From Acholoe squamosa (taxonomy: Eukaryota; Annelida; Polychaeta; Phyllodocida; Polynoidae), in assembly GCA_949317995.1 (NCBI GenBank), contig OX439047.1, positions 854,501-918,500 on the forward strand: a DNA stretch of 64,000 nt. The letters are read 5' to 3'. Below the pieces are notes generated by a model that worked only from the letters and a program-made list of their open reading frames with translations, had not been told where the DNA came from and did not search any database. Of the stretch, positions 54,976-64,000 are shown in pieces (positions within the stretch are counted from its first letter, which is position 1; each line of letters opens with the position of its first letter). The position numbers were made by a program, and so were the translations under genes.

Positions 54976-56265
54976 AGACTAGTGGTATATAGTGTAAATA
55001 CATCAGGCTCATATAAATAGTGTTATTTCCAGTTGTCACTGGTTTATTCAGCTTTAGGCAACATGTAAGAAATATCAATCATACAGTAGTTAGTATGTAG
55101 GTAATTTGTACATACAATAAACATACAGTAATTTATAAAGTACAATGTTCAGTTCCACTCCACCTGTGAGGTAACAATAATACAATGTCCAGCATAGTTC
55201 TAGGTGGGTTCCCACACCTAGCTCCTGGCCTGCTGCTTAGAGGTATAATGTAATAATGAATAACTTTACCCTCTGGTGGATGTCTTGGGGAAGATAGCCT
55301 CTGGCCACTAATGATGGAAACCCATGCCTGTCTAGCATAGTTTAACCATAGTGCAGTGGTATAGCAGGTAGCAGGAGATGACTGGAGATGTTACCTCTGG
55401 AGTGGTTCTTGGTGTTCTGTCCTCCTGGAGGTGCAGACAGGCTATTTGTAGCAAATCTTGGACAAGCACCTCCAGACTGACTGGAGCCAGCAGCATCTGC
55501 CTAACTCTACAATTGTTTGAGGGGAGTCTTTCAAGTGTCACAGGGGGACAAAGGACCCCCATGGGCGCCGCTGTGTCCCCCATTGTCTTGGTCGGTTCTG
55601 CAACTTCAGACCCTCATATCTCGGTCGTTTATGCGTTTATAACCGCCATTTTGCGCATGCGCGGAGTTGAATATGTCAAGTTTATAATGCCCGTTGGATA
55701 GGCGCGTAACTCCCGCCGGTTTGTCTGTAGGGAACTCGGAGCTCCTTTCAGTCTCCATGGCATAACTTCCTTAATAATGGGAGTTCCGCCTTGATCTTAG
55801 GCTCATTTTGACCGTCTAATTATGGGCTTTCCATAAATGCTTTGATACTTGACCTAGCTTGCTCAGGAGGGACGCTAGAGCGACCGGAAGGTTATGGCGT
55901 CGTGCTTATGTAACCCATTGTTCAGTTATTAGAGTGCTCAGACACTCATGACGGCGTCAGCGGTGCTCAGGCACCCGTGACGGCCGGTTGCACTCACTTA
56001 CAAGTTATTAATTTGTGCATTGAACCATGAGGTCGCACATTGAGACCCTCATCTTTATTATATTGTGCAGTGAACCATTAGGTCGGAGCCTTTGATGTCA
56101 GAGAGAGTGTTTGTAACTGACCTGGCTGGTGTGCAGTGGGGCATGAACGCTCTTATACAAAGTTTGAGCGCTCTTATAGCTCTTAGAACCAACCTATGTA
56201 TTAATTTCATCGATATCCTTTGATTAATACAAAATATGTTACGATTTATGGAATAATAAAATGGT
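54976..56265 (-). mobile_element. 1.29-kb insertion in gag with promoter-like sites and a small ORF
   Basis: ATATCATA occurs at both junctions (54968-54975 and 56266-56273) as an 8-bp target duplication. Without the insert the two gag parts share a frame. On - it carries TGCGCATGCGC (an NRF1-type palindrome, 55652-55662) overlapping AAAATGGCGG (YY1-type, 55643-55652). Then comes an 83-codon frame from Met 55583 to 55332, and an AATAAA (55043-55048 on +as TTTATT) near the far end. No terminal inverted repeats or transposase are recognised, so its class is unknown. Confidence 0.55.
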
Positions 56266-56280
56266 ATATCATACTACCCT

Positions 56281-58311
56281 GATGGGTTAGAGGATGTAAG
56301 AAAAAACTTACATGATGAACTGGATGAATTTGGAGACTCCTTATTCATGCCAGGAGGTACTTCGAAACCTGCACCAATGCACAAAAGTACTGCTCAATTT
56401 GGTAAACTACCATTTGAAGTACCAAAGCCTAGTGCAGGTATGTTTGAAACTCCATATAGTTCTCGAATTAAACACCAGAAATGTGGATTCGAAAGGAACA
56501 AAATGGACGAGCTTGAAGACATGAGAGCTGAATACGAGAAGATCCAGAAGGATCTTATTACACTGACCGGAACCCGAGACAAGATTCTGACTGAAAACAA
56601 ACAGTTGATATCAGAACGTCTTGATTACGATCAAAGTTGTAGACGCCAACAACAATTGTTATTGGATCAGATGGAGAAAGAAAAACAAGATTTTCAACTC
56701 CAGCACGAACAGTATTGTGATGCACTATACACGGCGGATCTGGAATACAGAGCCTCGTGTGATGAGTTGAATAGAACTAAACAAGAGTTAAATTCAACTC
56801 AATCGGCCTATGGTAAGTACCAAGAAGAGCTGATGAAAATTGAATCAATCTTCAAGGATGCTCGGAAAACATACCAAAAACAAACAGATGAGCATGAAAA
56901 ACTCAAAGGTCAATGGATACGTGAATCCACAGATTTGGCTGCCAAACAGACAAAAATGATGGATGATTATTCCGAACTGGAAGCTAAAGCTATCCAGATG
57001 TCACAGTATCTAGAAGATACTGGTCGTGCAGTAGGCACTCTTGAATCAGACTTCACTGTTTCAGGAATTGCCCTAAACACGACGAGTAAACAGATGAACT
57101 CTTTGAGGGGCGATGACGGGGTAACAGAGACAACTGTACCTCGTTATGAAGGAGTAAAGAGTCATCAGGTTAGATTTACGGATAATACCTTCAAACCTCT
57201 TGGTTTAGGTACGGGAAATAGTGGGGGTGACTCTGCGAGTGGAGCTAAACAAAGCCACTCGGCAAAAACCTCCACCTTTGAGGGCGGATGGCCACAACAG
57301 TCACCTTTAGGGGGACCAAATGGCCCGTATGCCCAGTATGGATGGAGTCAGTCCCAAACAGGAGCGAATCCGTCCAAAGGTAACACCCGGAACATGTCCG
57401 GAGGAACAACCGGACAATCATCCGGGAATTCCAGTCCAGCTGGAGGGCAATCCGGATGTGACCAAGGATCCGGACCTTCAGGAGATCGTTCCAGAAGCAG
57501 ACCCTCTGCAGGTGCAGCGATTGCTAACTTAGGTGTTGATTGTTACAATCAAGGTCTGGACGATACGGAGATCATGGAATGGAGTAAGGGTTTATCCCTC
57601 ACTGGATCCACGAATCCGGCTCGTAGAGTAGCTAAGATACCTACCCCCTTTAATGCCAAGAACCCTTGGAAGGAGGAGTATCAAGGCTGCGCGGATGTCT
57701 TTAACTGCAATGGATGGGGCAAAGCGGAAGCTCTCCCTTATTTAGTATGCTGGTTAAAGGAAGGCGACGGAAAAGGAGCTGTGGAACAATGGAGAGATTC
57801 TCAAATAGTAGGACTCTCAGCCCATATGAAATATGATGAACTCATAGAGATTGCTTCATATCTATATGGGAATATAGTTGGAGAAGATCCTTGGCTGACG
57901 TTCACTAAAAGAACGCAGAAGCCTAAGGAATCTGCCAAAGTGTTCGGCTTAGAATGTCAACGACTGTTGCATAAAGCCAGACCTCAATGGAGACTAGATG
58001 ATGAATGCTTCCTAGATGAAATGTTTAAACAATTCATTGAAGGATTGCGGAATCAGGAACACAGGACAGTAGCCTGTGAAGCTTGGAAGAATGATGCCTC
58101 TCTGACAGATTTGTTCCAGTCCCTAGATCATTATGATCGAAAGGCCCGTATCTTTGCCGGGAAGGTACCTCAACGGAAGGAATACCCGAAACCGATTCAT
58201 CCGAATCAGGGGAACCTGACGAAGATGAAAACGTTGGGGCCATTGGCCAAGGGAACCCCCGGTATAACCGGAACTGGGGAAAGAAATCGGGTTACGTCAA
58301 GGAGAAAGTGA
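56281..58311 (+). pseudogene. gag: Ty3/gypsy gag polyprotein (main part)
   Basis: Frame open from about 56281; first Met after the insertion is 56347 (654 codons to 58311). Residues about 55-230 form a long heptad-rich coiled coil (Glu, Lys, Gln, Leu), residues about 290-395 a Gly/Ser/Gln/Pro linker, and residues about 415-600 a capsid-like retrotransposon gag domain (YLVCWLKEGDGKGAVEQW, then LECQRLLHKARPQW). The coding frame then shifts between about 58155 and 58200: an acidic continuation appears in another frame, and it shifts again near 58350 before the CCHC knuckle. The shifts put the C-terminus out of frame, so it is not a working gene. The long N-terminal coiled coil is unusual for gag. 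Confidence 0.8.
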
Positions 58312-58386
58312 TTACTTCTAAACCTCCTGTGACCCGATACCAAACCTACTACCGGTCCGTCTTTATCAGAGGACCTGGTTAACAAT

Positions 58387-58569
58387 TTGGTAAAGAAGAT
58401 TACTGAAAATCTTAGGAGGCCTAAGCCTGATAGGAGTGTTGTGAAATGCTTCCGATGTCAGGAAACTGGGCATTATGCTGCCGAGTGTGAGGCCGATAAG
58501 CCAGTTTATAGAAACACTCGTTACCGGAACAATCCGGGTAAGGAGGACTCAGTGAAGAAGGAAAACTGA
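58387..58569 (+). pseudogene. gag: Nucleocapsid zinc knuckle segment
   Basis: CFRCQETGHYAAEC (58448-58489) is a perfect CCHC zinc knuckle (C-x2-C-x4-H-x4-C), which packages genomic RNA. It is separated from the capsid part by two frame changes. It ends at TGA 58567-58569, and the protease lies in the -1 frame, as expected for gag-pol frameshifting, although no canonical slippery heptamer is obvious. Confidence 0.8.
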
Positions 58570-59045
58570 GAGGGGGTGTCCATGAAGGCAACCGGATTAC
58601 CCCCCGAATGAGTGATTGCCATGACTGCCAGCCTATCGCTGCTTGCGGTACTGGTGAGAATCCTCTAGCGATTTCGCCCAGCAGTGAAGCTAAGGAGCCT
58701 GATCAGTTCCTTACTCATGAGGCTGGGGAGACTGATAGTACACCAGGTGTCAAGAACTGGCAGAAGAACACAGAGGGGAAACCTGATATCAGTCCAGAGG
58801 GAGCGGCCAACGAGTTGGCCAGGGTGGGGTGTGCCCAGTTCCCCCCGGGTCATCCTTGTCTCGAGTTTTTGAAGGGATGTGGATTTGACCTCGGCGCTAA
58901 GACGGAACTTGCTAAGTACGCAAGTAGTCCTACCTACTTGAAAGGTAGGAGGTGGTACGCAGTTGTATCTGTGAGTGGTAGATCCGCTGAGTTTCTTGTC
59001 GAAACGGGTGCTAGCCACTCCTGTATTGCTAAGAGATTTATATGA
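58570..59045 (+). pseudogene. pol: Pol N-terminus and retropepsin with altered active site
   Basis: Frame open from the gag end, ending at TGA 59043-59045. Ala/Glu/Pro-rich spacer, then a retropepsin core with VSVSGRSAEFLVETGASHSC. The catalytic D-T/S-G triad is E-T-G here (codon 59001-59003), so the aspartate is lost. A one-base frameshift near 59035-59040 then moves the rest of the domain (ILGLDFAALYGARLD at about 59210-59260) into the next frame. Either lesion alone would abolish processing. Confidence 0.8.
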
Positions 59046-60801
59046 TCTTTTGCCTACGAATCATGAAACTTTCACAACGGAAGGAAATGCGCGTACGGCC
59101 GACGGTAGCATGATACAAACGTTCGGTAGAACATGTATGAGGTTCAGTCTACAGGAAGATAAGGACTTCATCCTTACTCCTACTGTGGCGAACATCACGG
59201 ATGATGGTATACTTGGTCTGGATTTTGCTGCATTATATGGAGCAAGGTTAGATTCCCAGAGGGGAATATTGGAAGTGAGAGACCCGTATCATCTCGAAGT
59301 ACAATGTGTACTTAGGCAAGTAAGCAGTGTAGCCAGTGTAGCCCAGACTATTAAGATACCACCGGGCACAGCCTGTGATGTCTTATGTCGAGCGGACAGA
59401 CAGTTTTCAGGAAAAACTGGAGTTGTAGAGCCAGACATGGCCATGTTGTCAAGTATCAGATTGGAATCCGCCGACGTTCTAGTAGCTAACGCTGCTTGGA
59501 CGGTGGTTCCTATATCCAATACCGGTAATAAGACTGTCTACGTACAGAAGGATACGATCCTCGGGTCGGTTGTCCTGTCTGAATTGGTAGAAGACTGTAA
59601 ACATGTTTCGGCACCCGGAGCCCCTTCCTCACCCAAAAGGAGCCCGGAACTAGACACTCTAGTAGCCGAAAGCCATGTAGAAAGTGATGAACAACATGAA
59701 GCTCTAACTGACTTGTTATACAAGTACCGTAAAGCTTTTGCAGCACTAAGTGAAAAATTTGGGCGTACCGATAAGGTACTGCATACGATTGACACTGCTG
59801 AGAATGAACCTTTTAAGATTCCTTATAGAAGACTCCCACTAGCCAAAAAAAGGGTAGCTGAGGAGGAGATAGCTAAAATGCTTGAACAGGATGTAATAAT
59901 TCCATCGACCAGTCCTTGGTCTAGCCCTGTGTGCATGGTGACTAAGAAAGATGGTACCATCCGTTTCTGCATAGATTACCGGAAATTGAATGGTATGACC
60001 AAGAAGAATTCATATCCCTTACCACGGATTGATGAGACTATAGACTCCCTTGGAGGTAAGCAATGGTATTGCTCTCTAGACTTACAATCTGGGTACTGGC
60101 AAGTGGGTATGCATCCGAAAGACATGGAGAAGACGGCTTTTTCCAGTCATGTTGGGTTATTCCAATATAATGTGATGCCGTTTGGATTGTGCAACGCACC
60201 GGCGACATTTGAAGCCATGATGGAAACTTTATTAAGTGACCTATTATGGAGGAAATGTCTCGTCTATCTACATGCCGTGTCAAATTGGCAGGCACCCACG
60301 AATGCGAAAGAAGTCAGATCCTTCCTCGGATTCTGTTCCTACTACCGGGACTTTATCCCAGGATATTCAAGGGTTGCCTTTCCTTTCCAGAGTTTGTCCC
60401 ACTGGACACCCGGGATGAGAAAGGAACGATTCCCTTGGGGATCCGAGCAAGACGAGGCCTTTATGAAAATAAAGGATTTGTTTGCAAGTACACCTGTGTT
60501 GAAGTACCCTACGGAGAATGATCATTTCATTCTAGATACGGATGCTAGTAATGAAAGCATAGGAGCCGCCCTTTCTCAGGTCCAGGATGGGGTTGAAGTT
60601 CCTATAGCCTTCGCTAGTAACACGTTAAGTAAATCTCAAAGAAACTATTGTACCACTAAACGTGAGTTGTTGGCTGTGGTGGTCTATACGAAGAAGTTCA
60701 AGCACTTTTTGTGGGGGAGTGATTTCACTCTACGGACTGACCACTCTTCCCTCAGATGGTTATTGAACTTCAAAGATGCAGAGGGGATGATAGGTCGCTG
60801 A
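59040..60801 (+). pseudogene. pol: Reverse transcriptase/RNase H with catalytic deletion
   Basis: After the protease remainder, RT shows WSSPVCMVTKKDGTIRFCID, YRKLN, SLDLQSGYWQV (first catalytic Asp at 60079-60081) and FGLCNAPATFEAMME. At about 60270 the sequence jumps from LVYL directly to HAVSNW, which lies well beyond the YxDD box in related elements. The catalytic DD and the following roughly 60-75 residues are therefore missing while the frame is kept. RNase H follows, with FILDTDASNESIGAALSQ and KRELLAVV, until a TGA at 60799-60801 (probably a one-base change of a TGG). Such a protein cannot reverse transcribe. Confidence 0.88.
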
Positions 60802-61917
60802 TTAGCGCACCTATCCGAATTCGGTCTAAATCACAGCCAGATTGAACACCGAGCCGGGGCAAAGCATTTGAATGCAGATGCTTTGTCTAGAATCCCAGTG
60901 AGGAAATGTGCAAATGCTGAGTGCACGGAACATGTCTTGAATTGGTCCTTGGAGACCATCCAGCAGTTCCAGGAGTCTGATGCAGTCACATCACGTTTGA
61001 TTAAGTTCCTTAATCAGGGTATCTGTCCTCCCGAGGTGTCATTGGAAAGCAGAGAGATGAGACGATTCTTAGCACAATGGGCCGAGCTAGAAGTCCGGGA
61101 TGGTATTCTGTTTCGATGGAAGAACCATTCTAATAGGAAGAAAACCTTGCAAGTTGTCATACCCAGTGCTATGCGACGAGATATTATGTATTTCTGTCAT
61201 GGACATAGAACTAGTGGACACTTTGGAAAGAAACAGTCTCTAGAACGTCTAACCAGACGATACTATTGGCCCGGCATGAGTACAGATCTCACCCGATGGG
61301 TGGAGACCTGTCCCGAGTGCTGTAAGAACAAACCAGGACCCGGGTTAGGCAAACTGCCATTATCCCAGGAACTGTTTGGTGTAAGGTTTGCTAGAATAGC
61401 TGTTGACATTATTAGTGGGATTCCCCCCACTCCTAGTGGCAACACGTGTATGATGGTCGTGTCTGATTATTATACCAAGTACACCCGAGAGTTTCCTCTA
61501 CCGGATCATAAGGCTGTTACTTGTGCTATGGCCTTTGTAAAAGGGTGGGTGCTGCACCTAGGTGTCCCACTCATGTTACAAAGTGACCAAGGCAGAGAAT
61601 TTGAGTCTAGTCTGTGGCAAGAGATGTGTAATTGTCTGGCGATCTGCAAGACAAGAACTAATCCCCATAGGCCACAGAGCGATGGACAGGTAGAGAGATT
61701 CAATAGGACTTTGATCCAAGTATTGAAGTCTCTAGTAAATGAGCAGATGGATGATTGGGATGAACAATGTGAATTCGTGGTACATGCCTATAATGGCACT
61801 GTACATTCGAGCACAAACTGTTCTCCTAATCTCCTCGTTTTTGGAGAGGATTTGATTATGCCAGCAGATTTGGTGTTTGGCGTAATAAGAATGAATCCGG
61901 AAACCCCTTGCCAGTAG
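60802..61917 (+). pseudogene. pol: RNase H end, connection and integrase core
   Basis: Same frame as the RT part, resuming after the TGA; first Met 60868. HRAGAKHLNADALSR closes RNase H. The integrase has an HHCC zinc domain (HGHRTSGHFG, then CPECC at about 61309-61323) and DDE residues: Asp 61405-61407, Asp in QSDQGREF 61585-61587 and Glu in GQVERFNR 61693-61695. All catalytic residues are kept. A TAG at 61915-61917 cuts off the C-terminal domain. Confidence 0.88.
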
Positions 61918-62550
61918 ATGTTTGTAGAATCCCTACGGGATAATTTCAAACAAGCCTATGAGAGGGTTAGAGACGAGTTGCAGAAAACTGCGCGTTGGCA
62001 GAAAGTTGGCTATGACACAGGTCTAAAAGCTAGATTTTTTAATCTAGGGGATAGAGTACTGCGTCTGCACCAACCTCTAGCCAACCTGAAATTAGTCAGC
62101 AATTGGGATGGACCTTTCACTATAACTCAGGTTATTAGTGATTGCACAGTGATTATTAAATCACAGCTTGGTAAATGTTACAAGTCAAATGTAGCGAGAC
62201 TACGCCCATGGAGAGGGAGGGATACCTCCACCGAAATATATGGTGATGGTCTATTGAAAGTAATGGAACAGAGTCATGTTAAGCAACTCGAAGTGATACC
62301 GACCCGAAAGCGAGGACCCGGGCGGCCACGGAAGGTTGCAGACCCGAAGAGGGTGGTGCCCCCTGTCGTAACATCCGGAAAACAGGGGAAGATACAAAAA
62401 GTCTCGGCAGGCGCAGGTAAAAATAAGAGGAAAGGTCCTTCTAAGGCTAAGAAGACCTTGGAAAAGGCTCTTATGGATACCAGGTCAATAAAAGAGGCCT
62501 CAAAACCTCTTAGACGCAGTCCAAGGTTGCTAAAGACTGCCGTAACCTAG
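61918..62550 (+). pseudogene. pol: Integrase C-terminal domain with AT-hook
   Basis: In frame after the TAG. The GPF/Y-type module is seen as NLGDRVLRL, SNWDGPFTI and YKSNVARLRPW. A basic tail follows with RGPGRPRK (62311-62334), a canonical AT-hook core, and a KNKRKGPSKAKK stretch, ending at TAG 62548-62550. The AT-hook suggests tethering to AT-rich DNA or chromatin instead of the chromodomain found in other Ty3 lineages. Confidence 0.8.
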
Positions 62551-63233
62551 CCTGTTAACACAACGAGTGTGTTGTCCTGTACTGTGTACTGTTATATGTT
62601 GTAACCTAGTTCAATGTATATTTGAGCCGGTCATGAGTTTCTGGAAAAGGTCCTATGACAATGTACCCATGGTTTTGGACGGATAATCCGGTGGATATGC
62701 TTATGCTATCCATAAACTCCATAATACCTAGCGAGTTGTCATGGTTGAACCCTGAGTACGGACGAACGACCGATCGGGTATTGTATTGTTTTTATGTAAG
62801 GGCGCGTGACCTAATTAAGGGCACGCGGGAAAGTTGTTGACCCATTTTCGAATGGTCACGTGAGGCGCCGGTTTGATCATGCGCAGCGATTCAAGTTCGA
62901 GTATCCCGCCATATTGTCTTATTCCTGCGAAGGAAGAAGACGTGGCCGAGGGTGGTCTTACTCTTGTTGGAGTCTGATAGCCCGTGACAGCCATATTCCG
63001 AGGTGTGCCCTCGTTAAAAGGCACCCGCCTTTCACTGGGTAAGCAGTACTTACTGCTTATCCGGTGGATTGGGATATTTATTCCCCGAACAGCCACTTCT
63101 GTCGATGGCAGAAGAGGCCGTCCGCCTTGGCGGTGGTGCCAGTGCCAGCACCCCACCGTAGTATGGAAGTGGTTCTCCCCAGAGTCCCACTTATACATAC
63201 GACGATCAGCAATATGATGCTGATTGTGATCAG
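62551..63233 (+). other. Non-coding interval between pol and third ORF
   Basis: About 680 bp, GC-rich in its second half with a CACGTG-like and CATGCGCA site (about 62858-62885). It may hold a splice acceptor or internal promoter for the third ORF. No confident gene. Confidence 0.35.
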
Positions 63234-64000
63234 ATGGATCAACAAATGAATGTTGATCAGTACTTCTCTGGAGTAGACGATAGCGACGTAGAATCGTTCT
63301 ATGACGCATCTGACAACTCCAGACAAGTTAGTCCTGAACGCCGAGGTGTTCAACAACGAACTGATGTAGGTGAGCCTTATGTAGCCCCTCCATCCGAAGG
63401 TTTGAGTGGAGAGCCGGCAGGAGTCCAGTCTCATGACAGGGCTCTGATGCCACCTCCCCCTCAATTGCCGCCCCGTCTTGGTGGGAGTACCTCATTCGGT
63501 GCTTTGGGACCTGCTTCTCCGGTTGACAGGCCAATGTACCTAGAGCTGCCCCTCCCAGACAGTCCAGAATGGCACGATGTAGCCGGTCCCTATGACGGAC
63601 GGATGTTAGCAATTTCTGAGGAAATGCTGATACCCACCTGTTATGGGACGCCCAGAGAGGTTGACGAGCGTGTTGTCAACGCAATCTGGGAATATGCTCA
63701 TCCGCAATGGGTTAATACCTTTCCGGAGTCCTGGTTGATGGATTACCATCAGATGGCCAAAGGATAGGTAGTCCACTTATGGTTTCGTAAAGCCGTCTGG
63801 GACGCAGAAATGGCTTTCCGAAGGAATACCTCTTATAGGCCTTCCTACGTGTCTGACAAAACGGGTTACACCGGTGTCAAGGCAGATGAGGTCTCTAGAT
63901 ACATAGATAGAGACCAGATCCTAATGTTAGGCACAGCGGTTGAGTATGAAGCAGCAGGTAACGCTGTTGTGGATTACTCTCCAGGGGTCCCCATTACGTC
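63234..64000 (+). pseudogene. Third ORF of the retrotransposon (unknown), runs off window
   Basis: From Met 63234, 177 codons: an acidic N-terminus (VDQYFSGVDDSDVESFYD), a Pro-rich linker (MPPPPQLPPRLGG), then EYAHPQWVNTFPESWLMDYH. A TAG at 63765-63767 interrupts. The same frame stays open to base 64000 (RPSYVSDKTGYTGVKADEVS and onward), so the stop is probably a disabling mutation. The position after integrase is where env-like or accessory ORFs occur, but no signal peptide, membrane segment or fusion-protein motif is visible. Function unknown. Confidence 0.6.

Larger units (their letters stand above)
54350..64000 (+). mobile_element. Ty3/gypsy LTR retrotransposon, defective, 3' end outside window
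   Basis: LTR, primer-binding region, gag, CCHC nucleocapsid, protease, RT, RNase H, integrase and a third ORF occur in Ty3/gypsy order over more than 9.6 kb. The copy carries a 1.29-kb nested insertion in gag, several frameshifts, an RT deletion and three nonsense codons. It sits inside the 30-bp array, so it is younger than that array. Confidence 0.92.

Noticed and set aside
62815-63464. Minus-strand ORFs of 164 and 128 codons
   Set aside because: Overlap the retrotransposon interval and third ORF in antisense and show no recognisable protein features.

Overview
This window is animal (metazoan) nuclear DNA dominated by mobile elements and tandem repeats. There is no operon layout, rRNA or intact tRNA. 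The only host coding sequence I can support is an intron-split gene. A marine invertebrate, possibly a gastropod mollusc, is the best guess. That rests on a GAGTGAGTGAGT/TTTAACGCC-type dispersed repeat (25.13-25.33 kb), a Polinton, and a C-clade-like Ty3 element. The taxon is inference only. LAYOUT: (1) 1-8.34 kb is most of a Polinton/Maverick (adintovirus-like) element. Protein-primed DNA polymerase B lies on +, truncated by the window edge. On - are a double-jelly-roll major capsid protein, a basic core-like protein, a minor-capsid candidate, a chromodomain integrase, two conserved Polinton proteins and an FtsK/A32-type ATPase. The genes overlap or abut as in a virus and look intact; no protease gene is in view. 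A cluster of CRE-like TGACGTCA sites sits just outside the ATPase. (2) 9.5-27.2 kb is mostly satellite: a 21-bp array (9.5-11.4 kb), a broken non-LTR retrotransposon on - (12.05-14.47 kb), then an 18-bp, a 46-bp (6.8 kb, about 148 copies with higher-order duplications) and a 17/19-bp array. The last three share sequence with one dispersed TIR element (TACCGTATTGGCCTGTATAAGCGCC-like ends). (3) 27.9-34.1 kb holds several candidate non-autonomous DNA transposons with subterminal repeats, a 130-bp perfect-looking hairpin and a SINE-like tRNA relic. (4) 34.19-43.11 kb contains four exons of a single-pass membrane RING-H2 E3 ligase gene on +. Its introns are filled with 75-, 29-, 58-, 45- and 54-bp minisatellites. 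The splice phases agree across all four exons. (5) 44.5-48.7 kb is a 75-bp array invaded by a MITE and by a 1.8-kb element with identical-looking 453-bp direct terminal repeats and a 4-bp target duplication. (6) 49.3-51.1 kb has two copies of one hAT-like MITE with target duplications, followed by a solo LTR. (7) 53.0-54.35 kb is a 30-bp array into which a large Ty3/gypsy LTR retrotransposon (54.35 kb to beyond the window) has inserted. That copy is dead: gag carries a 1.29-kb insertion and frameshifts, the protease aspartate is replaced, RT lacks its YxDD region, and there are two nonsense codons in pol and one in a third ORF. A recurrent theme is the palindrome-rich core GCATCATG/CATGATGC. 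It occurs in hairpins with CCCTTT-type ends and TTAA flanks and in at least five otherwise different minisatellites, suggesting that arms of one MITE family repeatedly seeded tandem arrays. Many of the longest reading frames in the window are by-products of arrays whose period is a multiple of three, not genes.
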